From positions 1 through 64,000 of the forward strand of contig JAGIBL010000010.1 in NCBI GenBank assembly GCA_017744365.1: 64,000 nucleotides of DNA, written 5' to 3'. Position 1 is the stretch's first letter. Each line of letters opens with the position of its first letter. The stretch is from Nocardioidaceae bacterium (lineage in GTDB: Bacteria > Actinomycetota > Actinomycetes > Propionibacteriales > Nocardioidaceae). The translations under genes and the position numbers were made by a program. Of the stretch, positions 33,114 to 40,584 are shown piece by piece. The notes under the pieces were generated by a model. The model saw nothing but the letters and a program-made list of their open reading frames with translations. It was not told the DNA's origin and ran no database searches.

Positions 33114-33834
33114 GCGAGACCATCCAGCTGACGAAGCTGCCGACCAGGAAGTACTCGGTGACCTCGTCGATGTCGGGCCCACGTCCGAGCCCGGCGGCGT
33201 CCCGCTTCGACTGCAGCTCGGGCCAGCGGATCAGGCCCTTCGCGGCCACCACCAGGCTGGCCGCGGTGACATGGCCGGCCAGGCCGAGCCCGAGGATGAA
33301 CAGCCGTTCCATCGGCCCGAGCAGCCGGCCGCCCTTCAGCGCCCGGGTGGCGTCGTGCGCGATGCCCCGGGCAGGGTCGACGGTGCCGGTCGCGCGCAGC
33401 ACCAGCCGGACGACCACGTTGCCCGTGGACATCTGGGCCAGCAGTGCGCCCGCGACCAGCAGGGCCCGGTCGGCGTCGAGGTCGTGCAGCAGCGTGATCG
33501 GAGTCGCGTCCAGCCAGTCGCGGAGCGGGCCGGCCGCTTCCCCGGCGTACGGCGAGAAGAGCAGCGCAGCCGCGAGCGCGACGCCGAGCAAGGTCAGCGG
33601 CACCCAGGCGACGTCACGTCCGAAGCCCTCGCGCACGGTCCGGCCCCAGGCGACGACGACCGCGGCGATCAGTGCGAGCGCGACCAGGTCCGCCGTCGCG
33701 GTCAGGTCGGCGAGGAGCCCGATCAGGATCGCCCCGGCCGCACCGGCGCACTCCGGCACCACCCGCACCGGCCGGACCGAGTGCCCGAGATCGGCGATCC
33801 CGATTCCGATGAGGAGCAGCGCGACCCAGGTCAC
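33088..33834 (-). CDS. integral membrane protein coupled to satD
   Basis: The protein has 248 residues with about five to six hydrophobic helices, including WVALLLIGIGIADLGHSV at the start and VALALIAAVVVAWGRTV, and TPITLLHDLDADRALLVAGA. SatD proteins in other phyla are paired with a membrane protein of the DUF3307 type; this one has the matching position and a D/H-containing first helix (ADLGH). The GTG at 33834 overlaps the satD TGA by four bases. The acidic EVTEYFLVGSFVSWMVSLS at its end is a last helix. Function is unknown. It converges on the flavoprotein gene with a 26-base overlap. Confidence 0.75.
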   Translation of the reverse strand: MTWVALLLIGIGIADLGHSVRPVRVVPECAGAAGAILIGLLADLTATADLVALALIAAVVVAWGRTVREGFGRDVAWVPLTLLGVALAAALLFSPYAGEAAGPLRDWLDATPITLLHDLDADRALLVAGALLAQMSTGNVVVRLVLRATGTVDPARGIAHDATRALKGGRLLGPMERLFILGLGLAGHVTAASLVVAAKGLIRWPELQSKRDAAGLGRGPDIDEVTEYFLVGSFVSWMVSLSSLVLLA

Positions 33835-34469
33835 CTGACCTCCGCGAGCAGTCGGTCACAGGCGACGAGCGCGGACAGCCCGTCCCGGCGTACCCGCTGG
33901 GAGATCGCGGAGGGCGAGACTGCCTCGGCGGTGGCGATCTGGGTCTGGCTCATGCCCGCGAGCAAACCACGCAGCACCCCCAGCGAGCGCGGCGAAGCGG
34001 CGCCGAGCAGCCCGTCGCGCGCGATCAACGCCGCGTTGAGTGCGGCGGGATCGGGGCCGTCCTGGTCGTCGGCGAGTCGGTACGCCGTGCGTAGGTGCGG
34101 CTGGGCGTGCTGCTGGTCGTGCGCGACGGCCTCGATCGCCTCCCGCGCCGCCCACCACCCCGGCCCGTCCTCGACCCGGGGCTCGTCGCTGAGCACGGTG
34201 ATGCGTCCCCAGCCAATGCCGTGGCGCACGTCGTGCTCGGGCTGCAGCAGCAGCCGCAGGCGCAGCGCGGCGCTCACCGCCTCGCCGACGTGCGCGAACA
34301 CCCCCTGGTACTCGTCCCCGACGGTGATCCGCAGTGGCACCGACGGCCGCAGCTCGGTGTTGACGGCCTCCAGCGCGGCGTTGATCCGGGCATGCAGCCG
34401 CACCCGGTCGGAGGCCCCGCGGGACCCGACGGCATCACCGATCAGCGCGGCCTGCGGTCCGGTACTCAT
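33831..34469 (-). CDS. SatD family protein with C-terminal helix-turn-helix
   Basis: The protein has 212 residues. The N-terminal SatD core begins ALIGDAVGSRGASDRVRLHA and includes RITVGDEYQGVFAHVGEA and RHGIGWGRITVLSDE, resembling nucleotide-cyclase-type folds. Residues 165-205 are a predicted HTH (RGLLAGMSQTQIATAEAVSP, SAISQRVRRDGLSALV). So it looks like a sensor and DNA-binding protein in one. Its own upstream region is an AT-rich cluster of ATGAAG half-sites and a 13-base palindrome, suggesting autoregulation. TATTCT ends six bases before ATG 34469, so leaderless expression is likely. It is coupled to the membrane protein downstream. SatD function is not established biochemically. Confidence 0.85.
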   Translation of the reverse strand: MSTGPQAALIGDAVGSRGASDRVRLHARINAALEAVNTELRPSVPLRITVGDEYQGVFAHVGEAVSAALRLRLLLQPEHDVRHGIGWGRITVLSDEPRVEDGPGWWAAREAIEAVAHDQQHAQPHLRTAYRLADDQDGPDPAALNAALIARDGLLGAASPRSLGVLRGLLAGMSQTQIATAEAVSPSAISQRVRRDGLSALVACDRLLAEVR

Positions 34470-34513
34470 ATGAAGAGAATACCTTCATTTTTCGAACATG
34501 AAGCATATTGCTT
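34470..34513 (-). promoter_or_regulatory. satD promoter with three ATGAAG half-sites and a 13-bp palindrome
   Basis: Plus-strand half-sites are ATGAAG (34470-34475), CTTCAT (34483-34488) and ATGAAG (34498-34503), making two inverted pairs with 7- and 9-base centres. Next is AAGCATATTGCTT (34501-34513), arms AAGCA/TGCTT around TAT. The minus-strand -10 TATTCT (34476-34481) lies between the first two half-sites. The whole stretch is AT-rich against a GC-rich background. A repressor bound here would block the promoter. Confidence 0.6.
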
Positions 34514-34531
34514 AATCAGCGTCCCTGACTC

Positions 34532-34999
34532 TCACTCGTCCGACACCCGCCCCCGGAGCGCCTTCGTCCTCCCCCGCTGCCTCTTCTCGTCCACCCGGCG
34601 CCGCTGCGAGGAGACCGTCGGCCGGGAGGCCCGGCGCGGGGGCGGCGGCAGCGCGACGGCGGCGCGAAGCAGGGCGACCAGCCGGTCTCGGGCGGCGACG
34701 CGGTTGCGGTGCTGGGAGCGGTGCTCGGAGGCGACCACGACGACGAACCCGTCCACCAGGTCGTGCTCGAGGAAGCGCAGGATCCGGCGGCGCTGCGGCT
34801 CGGTGAAGGCGACCGAGGTGCCGGGGGCGAACCGCAGCTCGACCCGGCTGTCGGTGGTGTTCACGGACTGGCCGCCGGGTCCCGACGAGCGGGAGAAGCG
34901 CTCGACCAGCTCGGCGGCCGGGATGTCGGCGCCGCGGGGCAGGCCCGACGCCGGCGGCACGCGCAGGTCGCCGCCGGGCCCGGACGACGGCACGGCCAT
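34532..34999 (-). CDS. arfB: alternative ribosome-rescue factor ArfB (peptidyl-tRNA hydrolase)
   Basis: The protein has 155 residues. The release-factor-like domain carries the catalytic GGQ in RSSGPGGQSVNTTDSRVE (about 36-53), and a basic C-terminal tail (RRRVDEKRQRGRTKALRGRV) that in ArfB enters the empty mRNA channel. It frees stalled ribosomes lacking a stop codon by hydrolysing peptidyl-tRNA. The ATG at 34999 shares a base with the glnE stop; a GTG three bases upstream is possible. Coupling to glnE is probably a local arrangement. Family assignment is firm. Confidence 0.9.
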   Translation of the reverse strand: MAVPSSGPGGDLRVPPASGLPRGADIPAAELVERFSRSSGPGGQSVNTTDSRVELRFAPGTSVAFTEPQRRRILRFLEHDLVDGFVVVVASEHRSQHRNRVAARDRLVALLRAAVALPPPPRRASRPTVSSQRRRVDEKRQRGRTKALRGRVSDE

Positions 35000-37965
35000 C
35001 ACGCGCCCCAGAAGAGCCGCTCGACCACGGCGTGCGCGAGCCGGGTGGTGCGCTGGTAGTCGTTGACCATCGTGGTGGTCTCCCCCGGTCCGTAGCCCAG
35101 CACCCGGGCCACCGCGGCCCGGTCCCGCGGGTCGGTGGGCAGCTGGTCGGCGGAGCGCCCGCGCACCAGCACGGTGGCGTTGCGGGCCCGGCTGGCCAGC
35201 AGCCAGGCGGTCGCCAGCGCCTCCGCGTCGGCTGCCTCGATGAGCCCGTCACCGACCGCCGCGTTCAAGGCGTCCAGCGTCTTGGTGGTGCGCAGGCCGG
35301 GCACCCGGGCCGCGTGCGCGAGCTGGAGGACCTGCACGGTCCACTCGACGTCGGCGAGACCGCCGCGACCGAGCTTGAAGTGGGTCGCGGGGTCGGCGCC
35401 ACGCGGCATCCGCTCCTCGTCGACGCGGGCCTTGATCCGGCGGATCTCGACCAGGTCGTCCTCGCCGAGCCCCCGGGAAGGGAACCGCAGCGGGTCGATC
35501 AGCGCGCGGAACCGCTCCTTCAGCTCCTCGTCGCCGGCCACCGGCTCCGCCCGGAGCAGCGCCTGGGCCTCCCAGACCTCCGACCACTTCGCGTAGTACT
35601 TCGCGAACGACTCCAGCGACCGCACCAGCGGACCCTGCTTGCCCTCGGGCCGCAGGTCGGCGTCCACCTCCAGGGGCGGGTCCGTGGCGGGCAGCGCGAG
35701 CAGCCGGCGCAGCTCCTCGACGACCGCCTTCGCCATCGACGCGGCGACCTCGGGGTCCACGCCCGGCAGCGGGTCGTGCACGAACATCACGTCGGCGTCG
35801 CTGCCGTAGCCCATCTCGTAGCCGCCGTACCGGCCCATCCCGACGATCGCGATCCGGGTCGGCAGCTCGATCCCGCGGGCCCGGGAGACCGAGGTGACCG
35901 CCACCGCCAGGGCGGCCTCCAGCGTCGCGTCGGTCAGGTCGGTGAGCGCGTAGCCGACCTCGGCGACCCCGAAGGGCACGCACAGGTCGGCGGCGCTGAT
36001 CCGGAGCAGCTCGCGGCGCCGCACCGCCCGCACGCTCCGTACGGCGGCCTCGGGATCGTCGCGCCGCGAGGAGGTCGCCAGCATCTCGGCCTGGATCGCC
36101 TCGCGGGACAGCGGCCGCAGCTCCTCGCCGAGGATCTTCACGCCCTCGGGCTCGCGCTCGAGCAGGTCGGTGGCGTACCGGCTGGTGGCCAGCACCTGGG
36201 CCAGCCGCTGGGCGGTCTCGCCCTCGTCGCGCAGCAGGGTCAGGTACCAGGGCGTGCGCCCGAGGGTGTCGGAGATCCGGCGGAACCCGAACAGCCCGGC
36301 GTCCGGATCGGGGGCGTCCGCGAACCACTCCAGCATCGCCGGCAGCAGCGTCTTCTGGATCGCCGCGGTCCGGGTGACCCCGCCGGTCAGCGCCTCCAGG
36401 TGCCGCAGCGCGGCCACCGGGTCGACGTACCCGAGCGCGGCCAGCCGCTCCTGGGCCGCCTCCGGGGAGAGCCGGGCGTCCTCGCCGGGGATCCGCGCGA
36501 CCGCGGCCAGCAGCGGCCGGTAGAAGAGCTTCTCGTGCAGCCGGCGGGCCTCACGGCGGTGGAAGCGCCAGGTCTTCTCCAGCTCCTCGACCGGGAACTT
36601 CAGGTAGCCCAGCGAGCGCCCGAGCCGGCGCAGTGCGGCCTCGTCCTCGGGGACCACGTGGGTGCGCCGCAGCTGGTAGAGCTGGATGCGGTGCTCGAAG
36701 GTGCGCAGGAACGCGTACGCGTCGTGCAGCGAGCGGCCGTCCTCGCGGCCCACGTAGCCGCCCGCGGTCAGCCGGGCCAGCGCGCTCAGCGTCGTCGGCG
36801 GCCGCACGCTCGGGTCGGTGCGGCCGTGCACCAGCTGGAGCAGCTGCACCGCGAACTCGACGTCGCGCAGTCCCCCGGACCCGAGCTTGAGCTGCCGCTT
36901 GGCCTCGTGCGCGGGGATGTTGTCGAGCACCCGGCGGCGCATCGCCTGCACGTTCTCGACGAAGCCCTCGCGCTCGGCCGCGGTCCACACCAGCGGCGCG
37001 ATCGCCTCGACGTACGCCTGGCCGAGCTCGGCGTCCCCGGCGACCGGCCTGGCCTTGAGCAGCGCCTGGAACTCCCACGTGGTCGCCCAGCGCTCGTAGT
37101 AGCCGCGGTGGCTGGCCAGCGTGCGCACCAGCGGGCCCTGCGAACCCTCCGGACGCAGGTTCGCGTCGACCGGCCAGATGGTGCCCTCGGCGGTGTCGGC
37201 CGAGCAGACCTGCATCAGCGTCGAGGCCAGCTGGGTGGCCGCCCGCAGCGCCACCGCCTCGTCGGCCCCGTCGACAGCCCCGTCGACCGGCTCGGCCACG
37301 TAGATGACGTCCACGTCGCTGACGTAGTTGAGCTCGTGGCCCCCGCACTTGCCCATCGCGATCACGGCCAGCCGGCAGGTCGCGGCTGCCTCGCCCACCT
37401 TCTCCCTCGCCACCGCAAGCGCGGCCTCGAGCACGCCCGCGGCCAGGTCGGAGAGCTCGGCCGCGACGTCGTCGATGCCGACGTGGTGAGCCAGGTCGCG
37501 GGCCGCCAGCCGGAGCAGCAGCCGGCGGTACTCCACCCGCAGCGCGTCCACGGCGTCGTCGTACGCGCGTCCCTCGACCGCGCCGAGCAGCGCGTCCCGC
37601 AGGGCGTACGCCGCCGGGCGGGTCGACCCGAGGGTGGGGTCGGTCAGCTCTCGCCAGTGCTCCGGGTGCCGGACCAGGTGGTCGCCGAGCGCCTGGCTCA
37701 TCCCCAGCACCGAGAGCAGCCGCATCGCGGTGCCCTCGTCGTCCTCGAGCACCCGGAGCAGCTGGTCGCGGTCCTCGGCCGCCTCGTGCAGCCGGAGCAG
37801 CGCGGCGAGCGCCAGGTCGGGGTCCGCGGTCCGGCCCAGGATGGCCAGCACCGGCTCCGCCGGCGGGCCGAGCCGGGCCAGCCCGGCCGCGGTGGCCTCG
37901 GTGTCCTGGAAGCCGAGCCTGGCCAGGTTGCCCGCGGAGAGCAGGTGACCGACGCGAGGAGACAT
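34999..37965 (-). CDS. glnE: bifunctional glutamine synthetase adenylyltransferase/deadenylyltransferase
   Basis: The protein has 988 residues, normal for GlnE. The two nucleotidyltransferase domains are visible: N-terminal with NYVSDVDVIYVAEP (about residues 214-227, removal of AMP) and C-terminal with GYGSDADVMFVHDPL (addition of AMP), each followed by its helical domain (GSGGLRDVEFAVQLLQLVH and GRGGLADVEWTVQVLQLAH). It adjusts glutamine synthetase activity through the adenylyl group under PII control in enterics; actinobacteria use it similarly. ATG 37965 lies three bases after the glutamine synthetase stop, so they are co-transcribed. The gene order glnA2-glnE matches mycobacteria. Confidence 0.95.
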   Translation of the reverse strand: MSPRVGHLLSAGNLARLGFQDTEATAAGLARLGPPAEPVLAILGRTADPDLALAALLRLHEAAEDRDQLLRVLEDDEGTAMRLLSVLGMSQALGDHLVRHPEHWRELTDPTLGSTRPAAYALRDALLGAVEGRAYDDAVDALRVEYRRLLLRLAARDLAHHVGIDDVAAELSDLAAGVLEAALAVAREKVGEAAATCRLAVIAMGKCGGHELNYVSDVDVIYVAEPVDGAVDGADEAVALRAATQLASTLMQVCSADTAEGTIWPVDANLRPEGSQGPLVRTLASHRGYYERWATTWEFQALLKARPVAGDAELGQAYVEAIAPLVWTAAEREGFVENVQAMRRRVLDNIPAHEAKRQLKLGSGGLRDVEFAVQLLQLVHGRTDPSVRPPTTLSALARLTAGGYVGREDGRSLHDAYAFLRTFEHRIQLYQLRRTHVVPEDEAALRRLGRSLGYLKFPVEELEKTWRFHRREARRLHEKLFYRPLLAAVARIPGEDARLSPEAAQERLAALGYVDPVAALRHLEALTGGVTRTAAIQKTLLPAMLEWFADAPDPDAGLFGFRRISDTLGRTPWYLTLLRDEGETAQRLAQVLATSRYATDLLEREPEGVKILGEELRPLSREAIQAEMLATSSRRDDPEAAVRSVRAVRRRELLRISAADLCVPFGVAEVGYALTDLTDATLEAALAVAVTSVSRARGIELPTRIAIVGMGRYGGYEMGYGSDADVMFVHDPLPGVDPEVAASMAKAVVEELRRLLALPATDPPLEVDADLRPEGKQGPLVRSLESFAKYYAKWSEVWEAQALLRAEPVAGDEELKERFRALIDPLRFPSRGLGEDDLVEIRRIKARVDEERMPRGADPATHFKLGRGGLADVEWTVQVLQLAHAARVPGLRTTKTLDALNAAVGDGLIEAADAEALATAWLLASRARNATVLVRGRSADQLPTDPRDRAAVARVLGYGPGETTTMVNDYQRTTRLAHAVVERLFWGA

Positions 37966-37968
37966 GGG

Positions 37969-39306
37969 CTACAGGACGGGCAGCATCCGGTCGCGCTCGA
38001 ACGCCGAGACGACGCCGCGGTACTCCTCCCACTCCTGGCGCTTGTTGCGCAGGAAGAAGTCGTAGACGTGCTCGCCCAGCGTCTCGGCGAGCAGCTCGGA
38101 GCGCTCGGCGATGGCGATGGCGTCGTGCAGGCTCTTGGGCAGCTGCTCCAGGCCGAGCGCCTTGCGCTCCCGGTCGCTGAGCGACCAGACGTCGTCCTCG
38201 GCCTCGCGCGGCAGCTCGTAGGCCTCCTTGAGCCCCTTCATGCCCGCGGCGAGCACCACCGCGAAGGCGAGGTAGGGGTTGCAGGCCGCGTCGATGGTGC
38301 GCAGCTCGATCCGGGTGGACTGGCCCTTGTTCGGCTTGTACATCGGCACCCGGACCATCGCCGAGCGGTTGTTGTGGCCCCAGCAGATGTACGACGGGGC
38401 CTCGCCGCCGCCGATCAGCCGCTTGTAGGAGTTGACCCACTGGTTGGTCACGCAGGTGATCTCGGCGGCGTGGTGCAGGATGCCGGCGATGAAGTGCCGC
38501 GCGGTCTTGGACAGCTGGTACTCGGCGCCGCCCTCGAAGAAGGCGTTGCGGTCGCCCTCGAACAGGGACACGTGCGTGTGCATCCCGGAGCCGGGGAACT
38601 CGGTGAACGGCTTGGGCATGAAGCTGGCGTACACGCCCTGGCTCAGCGCCACCTCCCGGACCACGGTGCGGAAGGTCATGATGTTGTCCGCGGTGGAGAG
38701 CGCGTCGGCGTAGCGCAGGTCGATCTCCTGCTGGCCCGGGCCACCCTCGTGGTGGCTGAACTCCACCGAGATGCCCATCGCCTCGAGCATGGTGATCGCC
38801 TCGCGGCGGAAGTCCGACCCGGCGCTGGTGGCCGTGTGGTCGAAGTAGCCGCTCTTGTCCACCGGCACCGGCGGCATCCCGGGCTCGGGGTGGTCCTTGA
38901 ACAGGTAGAACTCGACCTCGGGGTGGGTGTAGAAGGTGAAGCCCTCCTCGGCGGCCGACTGCAGGGTCCGCTTGAGCACGAACCGCGGGTCGGCGTACGA
39001 CGCCGAGCCGTCCGGCATGGTGATGTCGCAGAACATCCGCGCGGTGGCCGGGCCGTCGCCGCGCCACGGCAGGATCTGGAAGGTCGAGGGATCGGGGCGC
39101 GCGAGCATGTCGGCCTCGGTGACCCGGGCGAAGCCCTCGATCGCGGAGCCGTCGAAGCCGATGCCCTCGTCGAAGGCGTTCTCGAGCTCCGCGGGCGCGA
39201 CCGCGACCGACTTCAGGAAGCCGAGCACGTCGGTGAACCACAGCCGCACGAAGCGGACGTCACGCTCCTCGAGCGCCCGGAGCACGAAGTCTTCCTGCTT
39301 ACCCAT
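37969..39306 (-). CDS. glnA2: type I glutamine synthetase, GlnA2-like
   Basis: The protein has 445 residues. Motifs: LRFVRLWFTDVLGFLKSVAV (beta-grasp), FDGSAIEGFARVTEADM, HHEGGPGQQEIDLRYADAL with the metal-binding Glu, MHTHVSLFEGDRNAFFEGG, and NPYLAFAVVLAAGMKGL. Ammonia, glutamate and ATP give glutamine. The region where adenylylated GS enzymes carry NLYDLP reads LKEAYELPREAEDDVWSLSD and continues like the non-adenylylated alpha-type subfamily, so the target tyrosine of GlnE may be lacking. The same pairing of a GlnA2 with GlnE occurs in Mycobacterium. Start ATG 39306. The regulated partner is probably a GlnA1 elsewhere. Confidence 0.92.
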   Translation of the reverse strand: MGKQEDFVLRALEERDVRFVRLWFTDVLGFLKSVAVAPAELENAFDEGIGFDGSAIEGFARVTEADMLARPDPSTFQILPWRGDGPATARMFCDITMPDGSASYADPRFVLKRTLQSAAEEGFTFYTHPEVEFYLFKDHPEPGMPPVPVDKSGYFDHTATSAGSDFRREAITMLEAMGISVEFSHHEGGPGQQEIDLRYADALSTADNIMTFRTVVREVALSQGVYASFMPKPFTEFPGSGMHTHVSLFEGDRNAFFEGGAEYQLSKTARHFIAGILHHAAEITCVTNQWVNSYKRLIGGGEAPSYICWGHNNRSAMVRVPMYKPNKGQSTRIELRTIDAACNPYLAFAVVLAAGMKGLKEAYELPREAEDDVWSLSDRERKALGLEQLPKSLHDAIAIAERSELLAETLGEHVYDFFLRNKRQEWEEYRGVVSAFERDRMLPVL

Positions 39307-39331
39307 GGCGCAACTGTAGGGGCAGCCCGTT

Positions 39332-40006
39332 TCAGGCGGGTGAACTGCTCACGGTCAGCCGCACGCAGCACCCGGTGACGGGCTCCACGGCTTCCACCCG
39401 TACGTCGTCGCGGCCGGTCTCCCGGGCCACGCACCCCACGAAGTCGCGGTTCAGCGGGCAGATCAGCCCGCGGTGGTCGGCGGCGAGCCGGTCGTAGGGA
39501 CAGTTGCCGAGCCGGAACCCCTCGTCGGTCGGCCGCGGCTCGTAGCCGTACTGCTCGAGGAGCTCGAGAAGGCCCGAACCCGGCTCCGCCTCGACCACCA
39601 CGCGGGCCGCGTTCGCGGCGGCGTCCGCCAGCGCCGCGGCCATCGGGGTCCCCTCCAGCGACCGCTCGACGGCGTCGGCCAGCACCTGCCCGGCCAGGTC
39701 GTAGCGCCGGCTCGGCAGGCTGACGGTGACCTCCTTGCGCGAGCGGCGGTACAGCTTGGCCGGCCGGCCCGCGCCGGGGCCGCTGCGCCCGGTCAGCCGG
39801 CGGAACTCGGTGACCAGCAGGCCCTCCTCGACGAGCCGGTCGAGGTGGAACTTCGCGGTGTGCCGCGGGACGTCGATCCCCTCGGCGGCCTGGTCCCGGC
39901 TGACCGCGCCCGGCTGCTCGGCCACGAACCGGTAGAGCGCGCGGCGGATCGGGTCCGCGAGCGCGCCCAGCCGGGTGACGCGGCGTGCGAAGTGGTCGTC
40001 GGCCAT
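39332..40006 (-). CDS. winged-helix regulator with cysteine-rich (Fe-S/metal-sensor type) C-terminus
   Basis: The protein has 224 residues. An ArsR-like HTH (LADPIRRALYRFVAEQPGAV, RDQAAEGIDVPRHTAKFHLDRLV) with a basic wing (GPGAGRPAKLYRRS) is followed by a C-terminal segment with Cys in LGNCPYD, GLICPLN, VGCVARE and GCCVRL, the SufR-like pattern for an iron-sulfur cluster. Start is ATG 40006, because AGAAGAG is optimally placed; an ATG at 40012 is two codons upstream. It lies divergently from the membrane gene at 40111 and two dyads sit in the shared 104-bp region. The likely job is metal- or redox-dependent control of that gene and itself. Confidence 0.83.
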   Translation of the reverse strand: MADDHFARRVTRLGALADPIRRALYRFVAEQPGAVSRDQAAEGIDVPRHTAKFHLDRLVEEGLLVTEFRRLTGRSGPGAGRPAKLYRRSRKEVTVSLPSRRYDLAGQVLADAVERSLEGTPMAAALADAAANAARVVVEAEPGSGLLELLEQYGYEPRPTDEGFRLGNCPYDRLAADHRGLICPLNRDFVGCVARETGRDDVRVEAVEPVTGCCVRLTVSSSPA

Positions 40007-40012
40007 GGCCAT

Positions 40013-40089
40013 CTCTTCTATCGGAGAGCGATCTTGCCGAAACACTCTCACAGGTCTACCGTTCAAACCAGCCTCTCTTAGAAAGAGAG
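40013..40089. promoter_or_regulatory. promoter of the membrane gene with two CTCTT-type dyads
   Basis: A good promoter for the plus strand is TTGCCG (40034-40039), 17 bases, TACCGT (40057-40062). Just after its expected start is a perfect 17-bp dyad CTCTCTT-AGA-AAGAGAG (40073-40089). A similar but weaker dyad, CTCTT...GAGAG (40014-40028), overlaps the start of the HTH gene. The regulator at 39332-40006 is the obvious candidate to bind both. Confidence 0.65.
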
Positions 40090-40110
40090 CCGTTCGAAAG
40101 GAACACCGCC

Positions 40111-40569
40111 ATGACCATCACCAACGCATGGCACGACATCGTCCACGACCTCGAGGACGAGATGCACGACCTGGCCACCATCACCAGGCTGGACGCGGCA
40201 CGGCAGGCGTACCTGGCCCTCTGGGCGACCTGCGTGGCGTTCCCGCTGCTGTTCGGGATCGACCGCTTCGCGACCTTCATGAACAGCAACTGGGACCCGT
40301 ACGTCGCCACCTGGGTCAACGACGTGCTGCCCGGCTCGGCCCACGACGCGGTGGCGATCATGGGCGTGATCGAGCTGGTCATCGCCGCGCTGGTCCTCGT
40401 CTCCCCCCGAGTCGGAGGCGACCTGTTCGCGCTCTGGATGCTCCTGCTCGCCGCTGATCTGTTCGCGCTCGACAACAGGGGGTGGATCGCGGTCGGCTGC
40501 ATCGCCGTGGCGATCCTCGCGTTCGCGATGGCCCGGATGTCGACCGCCTACCACCACCACGAGGGCTGA
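40111..40569 (+). CDS. four-helix membrane protein (regulator target)
   Basis: The protein has 152 residues with a soluble, acidic N-terminus (WHDIVHDLEDEMHDLATITR) and four helices: YLALWATCVAFPLLFG, VAIMGVIELVIAALVLVSP, LFALWMLLLAADLFALD and GWIAVGCIAVAILAFAMAR. A histidine-rich tail (TAYHHHEG) could bind metal. RBS AAAGGA (40097-40102) sits at good spacing to the ATG, so this gene is leadered, unlike many neighbours. The His tail, the dyad operator and the cysteine-rich regulator next door all suggest metal or redox linked control. I do not recognise a named family. Confidence 0.72.
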   Translation: MTITNAWHDIVHDLEDEMHDLATITRLDAARQAYLALWATCVAFPLLFGIDRFATFMNSNWDPYVATWVNDVLPGSAHDAVAIMGVIELVIAALVLVSPRVGGDLFALWMLLLAADLFALDNRGWIAVGCIAVAILAFAMARMSTAYHHHEG

Positions 40570-40584
40570 GCCGGGCAGCTCTCC

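Noticed and set aside
34491-34502. Possible LexA half-site TCGAACATG near satD
   Set aside because: The second half of the box is missing. It is better explained as part of the ATGAAG dyad cluster.
35032-39378. 1448-codon open frame on the plus strand
   Set aside because: It is antisense to glnE and glnA2, whose products are unmistakable. Its composition is rich in Arg, Gly, His and Pro typical of GC-rich antisense frames.
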